A stretch of DNA of 64,000 nucleotides from NCBI RefSeq assembly GCF_048771995.1, contig NC_133026.1:117199501-117263500 (forward strand). Direction: 5' to 3'. Below, piece by piece: positions 1 to 13,800 of this stretch. Below the pieces are notes generated by a model that saw only the letters and a program-made list of their open reading frames with translations, searched no databases and was not told where the DNA came from. Numbering within the stretch: position 1 is the first letter of the stretch; each line of letters opens with the position of its first letter. Both the position numbers and the translations under genes were made by a program. This DNA comes from Taeniopygia guttata. Taxonomy: Eukaryota; Chordata; Aves; Passeriformes; Estrildidae.

Positions 1-705
1 TGCCATATGCTTAACCCAGCTATTCATCCAATTTTGTTTAACTCTTGCTATTTATACATTAAACGGAAAAATCAACTTTTGATCTCCCACAGCTTGGTAT
101 CTACCATATGGACATACTCTACATTAAAAAAAACAAAACCAAAAAAACCCCACAGGGCCTGTTAATTCTAAACTCAAAAGGCTTCATAGCAGCATTTGCT
201 AGACAAGAGTCCACATAAAAGACAAACTCCATGATGTTGAATTTCACAGTAGCTAATTCCAACATCTTGCCTGCTAATGAACAGCAATAATTTCATGGAT
301 GGCAAAAATAATGTTTATTATAGGGTTTCACCAAATTGAATCAGGGCTAAAAAAAAAATATCTTAAGGGCAACAACTGTCTCTGATCCTTTACAAAGAAA
401 GATATAAAATGTTGGCATTAAAAACCTAGTTCTTCCTGGGAATGATGCTATGTGACCATGTAGAAGTATTGGTAGTACTGAAATCGGTCTCAGCACAGAA
501 GCATTTCAGAAACATCTTGAAGGAAGCCAACCACTTTCTTGTGTTATCAGCATCCTAACAGCACTAAGTATATAATATAATAGCAGTTGATTATAGTCTA
601 TAATTATCAGAAAAATCCACTTAGATCTTAAAATCCCCACTGTTTATTCTCGTTTTCAGAAGAAAGGTTAATCTGATTATTTCACTGAAATTTACAGGAG
701 AAAAG

Positions 706-707
<2 letters not shown>

Positions 708-734
<27 letters not shown>
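708..734 (+). repeat. Poly-A homopolymer tract (27 A)
   Basis: This is an uninterrupted run of 27 A inside AT-rich intron. No retroposed gene or target-site duplication is obvious upstream. Its length probably varies between individuals. Confidence 0.9.
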
Positions 735-737
<3 letters not shown>

Positions 738-3700
738 AGGGTTTGAAAGCTCTAAGATACAGGTTTCCCTAAACAAAGCCTGTATTAATAATAAGAATTA
801 AACTACAGCAGCAAACTGTCCCAGAGAAAAAAGAATGCAGATTTAATCTATGTAGACATATTTGTGTCTAAGCTTTGTATTTGATTAATTTGCTAATACA
901 GTTAATAATAATTCAGTAGAGACTCAAACTAGGTAACTATTGAAACATCTTGTTCTCCTTAAACTACTTATTTATTAGCAAGGAACTGACTTATTTTTAA
1001 GTAAGCCAGTATTAGCAGCTTCATTTCTAGTCAAAGGGACTGCAGTCCCCATGCAAAATAGGTTGAAGCATACAACAAGTTTTTAAAAAAGTGTTGTGGG
1101 AACTTGATGATGAACTGTATAAATACAGCATGTGCTAACAATTTTAATTTGTTTCAAGTTACATAGGACTTTCTACTGCAAAATTCAATGGAAATCCTGC
1201 CAAAAGATATTGTAGCAGGTACTGCAAAACAACAAAGTATCAAAATATATTCCCGGATAGAAATACATCCAGCTGAGAATCACATACTTTAACATAATTG
1301 TTCCAGAATAAAATTAACTTCCTTCTGAAATTAAAGCTTCATCCAGAAACTACTAATGAAGGCTGTATCATCATTAGTATCTTCTCAGGCATTTCCCTCT
1401 GTAGCATTTATTGCCTGTAATACCCAACTGAAACCAAGTAAGTTCTAATCACACACCAGCACCTTACTATGTTTATTGATCAAGCAGTACTTAGAAATAA
1501 AAGAATAATAAACAGGTAATCCACTTATGGTTTCTAAGAAAAAAATCTGCAATTTTTTGGGATGCTCACCATGAAGGTCAAAGACCAGGGACAAATGCCA
1601 CCTGTGGACAAGGTCACTGTAAATCAACTGTAGACATTTGACACTGGCCGGGGAAGATGAGAAACCTCACAGTGTATCAATGCCCTTTTTGTAAGTAAAT
1701 TACTCCAGCCTACAATACTGTCAATCCTCACCTGCACTAGTATTAAATACTTCACCACACAATTTGTTGTTTGATTTCAAAGCATCTTAGCTCTTAATTT
1801 TAGTAAGCATCAGTAAAAGTCAGCATATTGAAGAATCTACCTCAGCACCTTTTCCTTGTAAACTCAATAGTAACCAGAGAAGGTCACTGTATTCCTGAAA
1901 TGCTTTCACTACCAGCTGATGACAAGGTTTATCAAGCATTAAAGGCATCCTGTGTTGCCATTACTAATCCTGACTCTTCTGCCAATCCACTTAAATCTCT
2001 ACCCCTCCACATAGGTACAGAACTGCACCACAGAAAGAAAAGAAGTTGCCTTTTGGCACACCATGTCAGGCAGATCATGAGGCACTAAGTTCAGCATTAT
2101 AGTATTTGTTTCCTATCTTAGAGCCAGCAGTTATTTAAATATCAGCTTGGATTCTATCATTTTTTAACATATCATAATATTGTGTCTTACTCTGTAAATC
2201 AGTTCATTTTTTTTTATAATCAATGTTTCTGAGTTCCATATTTGTTTTACTATAAAGTTGGGGAAAAAAAAAACCAAAAAAGGAAGTAAAACATCTTAAG
2301 CTTAAATGACTTTCTAAAATATTTAACTCCCTCTTCCAGCCAATTTCTAAATAAACAAGAAACAGGCTAAGACAGCCTATTGAGCACAAAAGGCTTTTAA
2401 ACAGACATGTTTTTAATAAAGTTATTTTATATTTAATAACCTTTGTTTTTCAAAGTTCTCCATTTTTTAAATTCTACAATACTCATCACAATATTTCTTG
2501 CCTACAGTGAAAAGCAGCTGGCTCATTTTTAACTTCCCAAATGATTTTTCCCCCATTTAAACAGAAAGCACTCAAAGCAATTATGATTGTGGCCCTCCCT
2601 CTGTCAGAAAAGCAAGAATAATGCCTATTTACCTAGTAAGAGGTACTGAAAATTCTCTTCCAGGCTTAGGAACCTACGACTTGATAATTTTACATAAATC
2701 ACCACTGTAGAATTTAGGCACCTCAATGGATAAGTAATTACTTTAATTGCTTATCATATTCTTAAGGCCAGTCATTGCAAACCAACCAAAGGCCATGATT
2801 CTGAGGAACTTGCAGGTACTCTTTATAAAAACACTGCATTAACAACTACTTACTTTATTACCTCAGTATTTGTCAATTAGTTTACAAGAAATTCTCAAAA
2901 TGCCAAAAGAAGGACTATTTCTATCAAAAAAAAAGAGGCAAAAGAAACTGTTGAAATGCAAGCAAGCTCTGTTGTGTCAGAGAAAGTTTTGCTCAACTGC
3001 AAGTGCCACACAGAAACCAGTAACAAAAGCTCTGCTGTTTCATGGAGCCTACAAATGCTTTGACATAGCAGAGTAAAAGCTGCTCCATTGAACCAGTATG
3101 TACCAAAGTGGTACTCTGAAAAATCCATGGAAGCACAGATCATGGATTACAGTGAGACAGACATCAGGCAGTGTAAATCTGCACAACCAACAGTCCTGAT
3201 AGAAGTGCCAGACATCAAGTGGAACATTGTGAGGCAAAAGCAGTAGCTTGAAGAGCCAAGAGCAAAACTAAACTGTATTTCTGACTGCAGTCAAAAATAT
3301 TGTAATACAAATTACACACACGACAGAATGAAAAAAAAATAGAAAACACAAAATCCAAAACTAGATATTAACAACTAAACTGTTGAGTACAGAAACAGTA
3401 CCAATCATCTAGAGCTCACTAAGCAAGTTGCATGCAATTAGAAATGATGACTGTGTAATGTCTCTGACTGCAGAGAGGTCCTGAGATAAACAAAATAAAT
3501 CAAAAAGCTCCACTAACATCAAAAGTACATCTTGTAAGGGCACAGAGCAAACCCCTCCATTCGGTCATGCTTTTGTATTTATTTGTGATCAACTCTACAT
3601 ACAAACAGTAAGCTTATCCTAAGTTGTACCACTCAAAACAAACCTTTAGAACTATTATTTACATGACTGCTAAGTTGTATTAACCCATGCAAAATATAAA

Positions 3701-5329
3701 CTCACAGTAGTATTTCAACATGTAAATTGCTAATTACATTGTTTGACTACTCTTACAAATGACATCTGTCTTTTCAAGACTTTAAACCTTATTTCCTTAC
3801 CTCATAGCAGCCATAAGATTCTCCCAGAAATCCTATTACATTATTACTAAAGTCTAAGTTAATGCCAATATTGTAACAGTAGGATTTTAACTAATGCTTT
3901 TTGTGTTTTATATGTCTTCATTTGTTCCTGTGCCTGGACCTCTGTATTGAGAACCTAACTTCCTATATGGTTACTAACACAGAAATACACTAGAGGAAAC
4001 AAAGACTGCTGAACCAAAGTTGTAAGTTGTTTTTTGTTTGTTGGTTTGCCACAAACTAAAAGAGCAGAACTTGTACTGAGAACACGCCTACCTAACTGAG
4101 GTAGCTCACAACATTAAACCCTCTCCCCTAGATATAACCTCCTTCAAATACCAGGAAGCCTTTGATAGACAAAAGGAACCTTCAGTTACTTAGAACAAAT
4201 GACACGGCATTTTAAAAGAGGACATACTGATGTCCCTACATTTTGTAATATTTTATTATTTTGTTTTGGGGGGAAGGGGCAGAGGATGCTTTGTCAAAAG
4301 TAACTTAAGAAACAATTTCCAAAACGTGTACCATTTAGAAAATATACAACAAAAACATTCTTTAAAGAAATTCAGGGTATCTAGGAGAGAGGGGGATATT
4401 AAGCTATTTTGCTTAACAATGCTGAACAGAACAGCCTGCAGGCGTCTTCCTGCTGTGACCTTCTATTATTAACAAACACATTGCTCCACCAGTAAATACA
4501 CTGGAGCCCCACAGCCCAGAGATGCAGCAGCAACCAAGGATGGCATTTTATTGGGAAAAAAAACCAGGAAAGGAAATGCCAGGAAAGTTAACATGGAACA
4601 GACAGAGGTATGTGTATTATTCTTCCTTCAGGTAATACACTACAATTTGGAAATAGTGCCTAAAACCAAAGTTTTTGGAACCTGCTGCTCACATGAAAAT
4701 CCAAGGCCTAGGATAATCACATTTTTCTCCAAAACCACAACTTCTCAGTGCAGAATCACAAGAACTGTAGAGTTAAAAAATGATTATGCAACAGAATCGT
4801 GCTTCCCATTGCCCAATCTCAACTGTTTCTCAACTTTGACGTGTTAAAGAAACCCTACATGCCAAGGATTACAAAAACAGCATTACCAAATGATTCAGGT
4901 AGAGAAAAATAAAATCTCTACAGTCTATAAAAAGCTGTTTCCTTCTCCTTTCCAGATCAGAATTTAAGTATTCTACTCAATAACAAAAAACTAAATTTCT
5001 TACATTTAATGCATTTGTAACTGTAATTTCTCACAACGTATAATCTTGAAGCTGTATGGCAACTTCTCTTTAATCATCAGTATCCCTTTAAATACATAGT
5101 TTGCCTACTTCCTAATTAATATATGGCCTTTGCCCTGTCTTTCTCCAACCATTCATCCTTTCACTGAGAAGATAGTATGCCACATAACAAAAAAAATTAT
5201 AAAACTATTGTGATGCTACATCCCTACTATTTTAATTTCAACAAATACTATCTGAAATACTTGGCTTTTGCCTTTTTTTTTGTCCGATATCATAAATTTA
5301 AAATTTGCTGGTTTCAATGCATAATTAAA

Positions 5330-5830
5330 TTTTCAAAAAGCGCAGGTAATTAAGACGACCAAAAATTAAAATTGAGTAAGAAGTCAGCAATTATAGACTG
5401 CATGTATTTTACCAGATCTGCAAGGGACTCTAATTAAACACATATTAATTGCCCTAATCTTCTTAGGCAAGTAATAAATTGGAAGAGCTGATTAATGCAC
5501 TGGATTTAGTTCAGCTTGTTAAATCTGACAACCTGGCAAAGGAAGACTATCTTGAAAAGCTCTTTTAGCTAAGTAATTGGAATTTTACTCTCAGTAATTT
5601 GCCATTCCATAATAAGAGCTATTTAGTACATTGACTCTTCATCAGTGTTTTTTTTTAAATACATATTAGTTATACTGAAACAGTACCATTATGCTGCTCA
5701 TAAAGATTATGAAAAATATGAACTTTGACCTTTATTGTCCATCAAAAGACACTTTCACTCTGAACACAAATTAGTGTATTTCCTTGTAGGCAATAAATCT
5801 TAATTAATTTTAATTCTAGAAGCTGCTAAT
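5330..5830. other. ATTA/TAAT-dense intronic segment, possible conserved non-coding element
   Basis: Roughly 15-20 ATTA or TAAT cores lie within 500 bp, many as TAATTA or TTAATTAA-like sites (for example CTAATTAAAC, TATTAATTGC, TTAATTAATTTTAATT). This is compatible with a homeodomain-site cluster. It could also simply reflect AT-rich composition. Confidence 0.3.
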
Positions 5831-6811
5831 AACATTTTAGAAAGCCCATATGGACACATTAAGTCCTCTGCACAATTCATAAAGCCAGCAACTAAACCAG
5901 TTTTCAATATTAAATTACTGCTGATGACTGCTGGAATACAATGAAACACCAGTATTCAAAGAGCTTCAATCTCTTCTACCTTTTTTTACCTATTTATGCA
6001 AACACTTCTGCACATACACATGATAAGAGAGTGTAACATTTTTGTAATATCAACCATAAAAAAAAAGAAGTTTGGAAACCTCCAGGTAGAGATTTTAAAG
6101 GCCTGATATATCTCCAACACAATTGCTTACTCCTAGCTTATAACATGGAAAAATTCCTCAAGTTTCACTGAAAAATAAGCAGATGTAGGTGAATAAAATA
6201 AAAATCTCCCTCGCTAAGGAAAAAAGCAGCAAGTAAAGAACAGAGAATTGGAAATTTTTATACTTGAAAAATGTTTTGAAGTATTCCATGAAAGCTGAAA
6301 CAGCTCTTCATATGTCCTAGAAAATGTGAAAGTATATAGTCTTTCACATGAAGAAGCTTACAAAGCCATGTGTTCCAAATCAAGTTCAGTCAGAAAACAA
6401 ATCCTAAATATAAAAATATCTAGCTGCCATCAAATTTTCATTCTGTACTCCTCAGAGCTGACATCCTATACTTCTCCTATAGAACCTGTAACTTACAGGA
6501 TCTACATTTAAAATTTGTTACTCTTCTGTTAGCAAAATCTAGTGTTCATACACCTTGAAAAATCAGTCATAGTGAACCTGAAACCTATTCTTTGTTCCTT
6601 AAGTGTAGTATCAACTAAGGAGTCAGTCAGACATCAGTTTTGAGCCACAACATGATTTTCACAACTGAGCTTTAACACTTAGAATAAGCAAAACAGCAAA
6701 AAATTGATCACATAATACTATGTCGATAGACGTTGAACTCTGATGTCTCAAGTATTTCTTACACACTGTTCATGATGCAGTGCCATTTACTGCTCATCAC
6801 TGAGGTCAGTA

Positions 6812-7021
6812 GCACAGGAGAAATTCTTTACTGTGAGGGTGGTGAGGCATTGGCACAGGCTGCCCAGAGAAGCTGTAGATTCCCCAACCCTAGAAGTGTT
6901 CAAGGCCAAGTTGGATGGTGCTCCGAGCAACCTGGTCGAGGTGTCCCTGCCCAAGGCAGGGGGCCGGAACCAGATGATCTTTAAGGTCCCTTCCAACCCA
7001 GGTCATTCTATGATTCTATGA
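6812..7021 (+). mobile_element. CR1 LINE 3' fragment
   Basis: The sequence carries the CR1 3' module in order: GAAATTCTTTACTGTGAGGG, a GCACAGGCTGCCCAGAGAAG block, GAAGTGTTCAAGGCCAAGTT, and the terminus CCTTCCAACCCA followed by ATTCTATG repeats. It is 5' truncated, as is usual for CR1, and antisense to ARMC1. Short open frames over it are remnants. Confidence 0.95.
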
Positions 7022-9192
7022 CTGGATAAACAGGTGGCACTCAATTTCAACTCATCTTCAGTAGTCTTCATGAAAGAAATAGTCCTTTGCCATCGATATT
7101 GAGCTTAATTAAGTGGAATAGCCTTTTCCCATTGGTTGTGCATTGAAATAGAAGGGTTGGGGCTTCTGCCTGAGGCTCCTATGTACTACTACAAGATGCC
7201 ATCAGTAGAAAACCAATTCCAGCTACTTTCCAGATGATGGCATTGAGCATTTAAAGATCTGTTAGACTTGTTATGAGCTTGTTATGAGCTGCACTTAGGT
7301 TATCAGAAAAAATTCCGTATCTGAACCTGAGGTCTCTAACACAGAAACCTTCACGGCTTATAAAAAGAGCCCTCAAATTTCAGGATTTGTGTAACTGACA
7401 GCAAAAAAAATGGAATGCTAAAAAACCTCAACTTCCTAGCACAGCATCAGTTCACCACTGCTGAACATAAACTTAAGTCTGAAATATGATAATTATTCAG
7501 TTGGTGATTTGCCTGTGCTCCATTTCATTGCTTGAGAAGACATAGCACAGCTTTATCAGTGGCAGAGTACAGTTTGTTATAAATCAGCACTGAACATTTA
7601 GTTAACATATTATTTAGTTAAGTGAGAAAATGGACAGTGAGAGTTGAAAAATCCTTAGTGAAAAGGAACTATTCAGATAGCAGGATGTGCATCATCTGTC
7701 AGGAGCAAAAAGCCAGTGACTACAACTTCTGGTCCAAAAGATGCTGGGTTCTGTCTCACTTGAAAGAAAGAAACAAAAACAGGAAAAGCAGAATTTTGAA
7801 AGAAGGTCCTATCTTTTTTGTATAATTTGTTTGCATTTCTGTACCACATTGCAAAAAAAACTTAAATACCAAATTAAATTATGAAAATAATAAAAAATAC
7901 TTTAGATAGAGCAATGAGTTAAATATACAGATTCTGGAAAGTACATGGGAACAGAGAGCATGAAGTAATCTAGACCAAAGCATCTATTAATGTCTAGTTT
8001 CAGCTCAACAGACTACATCATCTTCTGCTAAACTGAAATAAATTAAAAGCTAGAACCGGCATTTTGTAAAGCAAATCAAAGACAGCAGAGACCTTGTTTT
8101 CTGCCCTATAGATTTTCTAACAAAAAATCCCACAACCCAAAACCTAATTGTGATAAAAACAAGTCTACATTTATGTTCTCAGCACTTTTCTACCATCTTT
8201 CCCCATATTTATGAAGGCAGTACAAAACTCAACTCCAGCATTTCCTGTCAACATTAAAACCTAAAATCCTGACAAGCACATGACAAAGTCTTGTGGTTGA
8301 AGATGCTATGTATTTAAATTTTCATGATATCACACTTTCCAAATGTTACAAGCATACAAATCAAACGTATGTTCTTACTGTTGCCAAAGAGCTTTCTAGA
8401 AAAAAAAAAAAAAAACAAACCAAAAAAACCACCTACAAGTTTTCCAGTGTTCATTGATTTATCTCTCATTTTCTGCACATATCTGAACTTCGCTCTTTTG
8501 GCCCCTGAAATTGAAACCTAGGAAAAAATGTTGTTGCAGAGATTTCCATAAAATTCTTTAATGTTTCCCAAGTAATATTTGCAAGCTACACAGACTGATA
8601 ATGAACTACCACTCCCCTCTCAACTTTTTCAGGATGTCTCTGCAGTCTAAATAGACATGTAATCTATACTAAAAGTAAGAGCTTTTAAAACACATGCTTC
8701 TGTTATTACCTAAATGTTTCAGGTCTTATTGTTACTATAAAAGTAGCAAAGACTTCTGTATATTGCACTTAATTATGCTGGTCTTTAGAAAAGGTGAATA
8801 TCATAAGACTTAATTCCATTTTTCTCTCTATATATCATATTAGAACACCTATCACTTCAAAAGTTATAATTATGACATTATTTAAAAAAAAATTGACACA
8901 TCTCTTCTAATTTTTAGTAACTTCATTCATTTTTCAAGACACATGTTTTAAATCCTTGTGTTTTGCGTAACTGGTGAATCACAAGATGACACTCGGGCAT
9001 AATGCTGAATTACATGCCAATACATTGTCTTTAGCTTTAGCACAATTAATGAAGTCCTTAAAGGTAAACAGTATGAATATTTCCGAGATCACACAGAACT
9101 TGAGTACAAACATCATTTCCCCTCCTTCAGGTTCACATGTATAGATAGGGAGTGTCAGAAAGAGGGAAATACAACAATAATCCTATAATATC
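7022..9192 (-). other. ARMC1 intron, nothing recognised
   Basis: AT-rich sequence with an A-rich stretch near 8401-8427 and a small tandem duplication of CTTGTTATGAG at about 7268-7290. I see no exon, RNA gene or recognisable repeat family. Confidence 0.55.
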
Positions 9193-9770
9193 CAATAATA
9201 ACCCCGAATCCTGGGCTGCATCAAAAGTGTGGCCAACAGGTTGAAGGAGATGATTCTCCCCCTCTACTCTGCTCTTGTGAGATCCCACCTGAACTGCTGA
9301 GCACAGTTACAGTGCCCCCAACATAAGGAGGACACAGAAATATTGGAGCAAGTCCAGAGGAGAGCCACAAAGTTGATAAGAGGATTGGAGCAGCTCCCTT
9401 ACAAAGACAGGCTGAGGATGTTGGGGCTCTTCAGCTTGGAGAAGGGAAGGTTGGGTGGAAACCTCATTGTAACCGTTCAGTTTTTGACAAGGCCTACTGG
9501 GAAACCCGAGTGGGGACTCTTCATCAGGAACTGCAGCAACAGGACACGGTGCAATAGGCACAAATTAAAAGAGGTTAGATATTAGGGAGAAATTATTTAC
9601 AGTGACAGTGGTTAGGCACTGGAACAGATTGCCCAGTGAGGTTGTGGGTGCCCCAACCCTGGCAGTGTTCAAATCCAGGTTGGATAAGGCCTTGAGAAAC
9701 TTGGTCTAGTAGGTAGGGACTAGATGATCCTTAAGGTCCATTCCAACCCCTTAACATTCTGTGATAATAG
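9193..9770 (+). mobile_element. CR1 LINE 3' fragment, longest in the window
   Basis: About 580 bp of CR1. It starts in the reverse-transcriptase-proximal 3' coding end (CTGGGCTGCATCAAAAGTGT, then CCAGAGGAGAGCCACAAAG and GACAGGCTGAGGATGTTGGG). It continues through the UTR module (TTAGGGAGAAATTATTTACA, GATTGCCCAGTGAGGTTGTG) to the terminus CATTCCAACCCC. It is diverged, with no intact ORF. Confidence 0.95.
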
Positions 9771-10799
9771 GACACACTGCCAAGAACTGGTGGGGCTGTG
9801 GGATGAAGGAACTAGCAAAGTCTAGCCTTGTGTTTTTCTAAAAGAAACTCGTGCATCTACAGCACAAGTGACAGAGGTTCAACTAATATATTAAAATATT
9901 CAAAACTTTTCTATTTAAATATTTAATATACAATTCCACTTGTATTTTACCCTCTTTTATATAATTGTTTTAAACATTCATCTGAGACATCTCAATGCAG
10001 CAACATGACTTTTCTCCTCCCCCATGGAACTGCTCCTCCCATCTCCAAAGTCCAGAGCTCCAACAGAGCACTACCAAACTGTGTAGTTCAGATAGTTTGA
10101 TGGCAAGTTAATTTCTGCTATGACAGACTAATCTTTGAAGGAGGCTGTTGGGGTTTCTTTTGAATAGTGATTCACCTTAATCACATAAATTTCTGTTAAG
10201 TGCACACATGCATCATCTCCAGGGTGCATGTACAGAGATCTTCCAGTAGTCAAAGACTCAGCAGTTAGATATCTTGCGAAAATCCAACAATCACAAATTT
10301 TAAGTGGCATAACCCATCTGACAGCTTATACAAAGATATCAGAGACCACTACAAACCTCATTAATTTCTACTCCATCTGCAACATGTTCTCCAACACAGA
10401 ACTGCAGACATGTACTCCCAAAAATACAATGAAACAAATTCCCTACCTAAAGGTAGGGTTCAAAGAATAAATGTGGCAGATGCCAAGCTATTTATTTAAA
10501 TGCACTAATGCAAAGTAACCTTATACAATGACGAGAAGGATTATAAGAGAACCTGAAGCGACAAAATTAGTTAGCATGTAACAAGGCAAAAAAACCTTGT
10601 TGTTTGGCAAATGACCTGCAAATGAATATTTCTTGACTATTTCAAAATACCGTAAAATGAAAATCATTAATTGCTTGCAGTCACATAATTTCAAGAAGGA
10701 AATATTAGAAACTTAGTATACAAATTCAGTCCAAGTTTCACTCTGCATCACAATTATATGTTTACACTGTTTGGATCCAACATCCCATTGTAAACTTAC
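9771..10799 (-). other. ARMC1 intron immediately downstream of the 10800 donor
   Basis: AT-rich intron sequence. The donor GTAAGT lies at 10799-10794 on the minus strand. Nothing else is recognised. Confidence 0.7.
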
Positions 10800-10891
10800 T
10801 TTTGTATTACATTCTGTAAGCTGAGCATCATACCCAATTCACTTTTCATCTTTTCTCTGTTGACACGGCACTCAGCCAAATAGCGGAGAGC
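10800..10891 (-). CDS. ARMC1: ARMC1 second coding exon
   Basis: This 92-nt exon lies between CTTTTAG (acceptor) and GTAAGT (donor) on the minus strand. It encodes [16 protein letters not shown], then [14 protein letters not shown] plus two bases of a Lys codon, matching the known ARMC1 continuation directly after HSALL. Entry phase 0 and exit phase 2 fit the upstream exon. It was too short to stand out as an open frame and was found by homology and splice sites. Confidence 0.95.
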
Positions 10892-13800
10892 CTAAAAGAA
10901 AGAGGACCACAGATTAGCAATACATCCAGTATATTACCAGTCATTTCTGTCAGTGCACATCTGCAAAACAGTCACAGAGGCAGTTTTAGTAGGAAGAGAA
11001 AGAATTATCACCTACTATGAACATAAAAAAATTCTATTATTTTTATAAATACACAAAGCACAGAATATCTAATCTATGAGAATAGGTTGAGAGACTGGGT
11101 TTGCTTATACCAGCTGAGAGCCTAAGGGACAATCTAACAGCTGTCTACAGCTATGCAAAAAGCTTTTACAAAGATGGTCCAGCCCAACTTTCCTCTACAG
11201 CAGCAGACAAGGGGAACAGCCACAAATTGTAGCTTGGGAAGTTCAGGTAAATCAGGTATTATAAAAAGCTTTTTTCCTCTGAAGGTAGTACAACACTGGA
11301 ACAGATGACCTAGTGGAACTGCAGAATGAACAAGACAAAGCTACAACTGACCTGATTGAGTGCTGGTGATAGTCCCAATTCAAACAGGAAACTGAAGTGA
11401 ATGACTTCCAGAAGTCCCTTCCAATAAACACTTTTGTGACCTGAGATCTAAAGTAGTTTTTATATATGATGCTTCCAGTACAATTTCCATCAATTCTGTG
11501 GGCTCCCCAAGTATTAGAAATAGAAACCTCACCACTGCTAAGTTCTTACTGTCCACAAAAAGATGTCTAACACATGTATAAGCTTTTGAAGACTAATTGC
11601 AATGTCATCATTCCATGCAGGAATAAGAAGATCAGCAGCAGCAAGCTTCTTAGCTTACTGTGACCTAAACTGGGAAATTGCACTTATTTGTTGCTCAAGG
11701 TTTTGTTTACTTGACTTTCAAGGTAGATTCTTTGCACAACTTTACACTGTTGACCCCAGTTGGTAACTGCATATTAATATGACCTCCTAACATAACACTC
11801 TTCCAATTAAAATGTCGGTCCTTCTTTTCATGAGACATCTCTCTATTGTTTGTGATGAGAAAGTTTTCTTAGAAGGAGCCTCCAAAGGTGTTTTACTGAT
11901 GTAGGTACAAGAACTGCACTTGAAAAATCCTGCAATACACAAATACAATGATTTATAATACGGGGTTTGTGACACAGGGTTTAGAAGTACACCAACTCTT
12001 TATATATAGCCATGTAGCAGCTACACTGCACAGTAACTGCTTTAAAAATAACATGCTCCTTAATCCCTTCAGAAATAGAGGACTAATCATCGGGGTTTGT
12101 TTTTTCCAAGTCATCTTCAGCACATATTAGGTAAAATTCACAAGACTATTTTATTGCCTTTCAAGAAACTCTGGCTGCTGTCTGGCATGGTAAGAACCTG
12201 AGATGTGATTTCTGTTATTTCCTGATGCAGACCAGTATCAATAGTTGCAGCTTATAAATGTTGTATATCCATTTATTATCTTACTTTTCAACTATGGGGA
12301 AATACCTAAATGATACCTCTCAACTAACTTGCATGCTATGAAATGTATCCTTGCTGGTGTAACAAGTTTCTCATTTTTATTCTGGCAATTTAGTAAGCGT
12401 GCAACTCAGCTGGACAAGGAAAAACCTATTCTATTAGCAGCTAATTTTTTGAGTCACAGCTCAAATAAGTCCAAAGTCATGAGACCAACTTAACTGACCC
12501 AACTTTTCAACACTAGGAAGTTCCTATGCCTTCTGCTTCCCGCGGGAGATACAAAGGTATCCCTTCAAAGAAGTGAGAACAATTACACTTACTAAATACA
12601 GTACACTGAAAGCATAGAGAAAGTTACTGATATGAACTTCGGCTCAGCTTCTGTTCAGTTAAACACTTACCTGTGTTAGCTTTAAGGCTCACATAAGTGA
12701 ATCTATAAGTAAGTTCAACATAATGAACAGTACTACCAGCATAGTTTAACATAAAATACACTGCTGCCAGTCTTGATAAAAATACATCTTTGATGGTTTT
12801 TATGTGAAATTTTAAAGTAGTTCCTTAATTTCAGGGTCCTATTAATAAAATTTTAGTCCAAATTTAAGAGGGGAAAGATTAATAGTACTGCCTCTGTTAC
12901 TTCTGATTTTTTTATAAATCATTCAAAACTTCTAACGTTTGAAGTATATAATAAAGAATTTCTGAAATCAAGACTAGAGAAAACCAGAAATAGAAATATA
13001 TAGAACATCCATATCAATTCTTCATCAGATATAAAGAAAAACACCCCCCTGAAAAGTTATACAACATATCAAAAAAGTTAAACATGGAACTATTATGATT
13101 CATACAGATTATTACAATTTCAAGTACAGCAATTTCTGAGCAGTACAGTAAGAAATTGCAAGTCGGTGCTGCACATCCCTTTATTAGGTACACATTTAAT
13201 GAAAGATCATTACTTTTAGCTATTTCTATTCAAATTGAAGCACTTTTTGACCAACAGGATGACTACAGAAACAAAAGGACTTTTCAGAATGGAAAAATAT
13301 AAAACCTGAAGTCTAAAAAGTTGGCAGCAAACATATTTAAATCTTCAGAACTGAAGCAGTTCAAGAACTCATTAACACAAGAGTCTGAGTAGCAGACCAG
13401 AACATGCATTCACAGTAAACTGATCCATTTCTCATTGCAGCCATATCCTGGTCTCTAAATCCTGACTCTTAATCCATTCTAACTGTAGGTTATCACTACA
13501 TGCAACAACCCATCTGCCTCCCATCCTCACCCAAGACTTCCTTTCAACACAACTTGAGTACTATCAGGGGCTGTGGAATACACTGCAAAGTGGATTAATC
13601 TTGACAAAACCAGTCCTTTCACGTAGAACTAGTTTTTGTAACATGATCAAGAGACTGATTTGTGAATCTCATGCAAGCATGAGAATACACAGCCCAACTA
13701 ACAAAGGAAGGAAAAAGACAGTGGGACATCCAAACAAGAACTTCTTTTAAGATCACAGCCTAAGGCAACTACACTGGGAAGAAAACCAATGCAACACATT

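Larger units (their letters stand above)
1..6811 (-). other. Probable ARMC1 intron, AT-rich, no exon recognised
   Basis: There is no splice-bounded stretch resembling the missing ARMC1 residues (TTTPGETKLL..., HIDGLDD..., SFYW C-terminus). Open frames here are short and lack homology. The region contains a pure poly-A tract (708-734) and an ATTA/TAAT-dense segment (about 5330-5830). Its assignment to an ARMC1 intron is inferred from the split-phase donor at 10799. Confidence 0.6.

Noticed and set aside
6733-7021. Short open frames near 6.8-7.0 kb on both strands
   Set aside because: They cover the CR1 3' UTR-like module and are not coding.
9307-9585. Short open frames on both strands near 9.4 kb
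   Set aside because: They lie inside a CR1 3' fragment. The residues are decayed LINE sequence, not a host gene.
1-10799. Search for the missing ARMC1 3' exons
   Set aside because: No splice-bounded match to the ARMC1 middle or C-terminal residues was found. A translated search with bird ARMC1 against 1-10799 would confirm that they lie outside the window.
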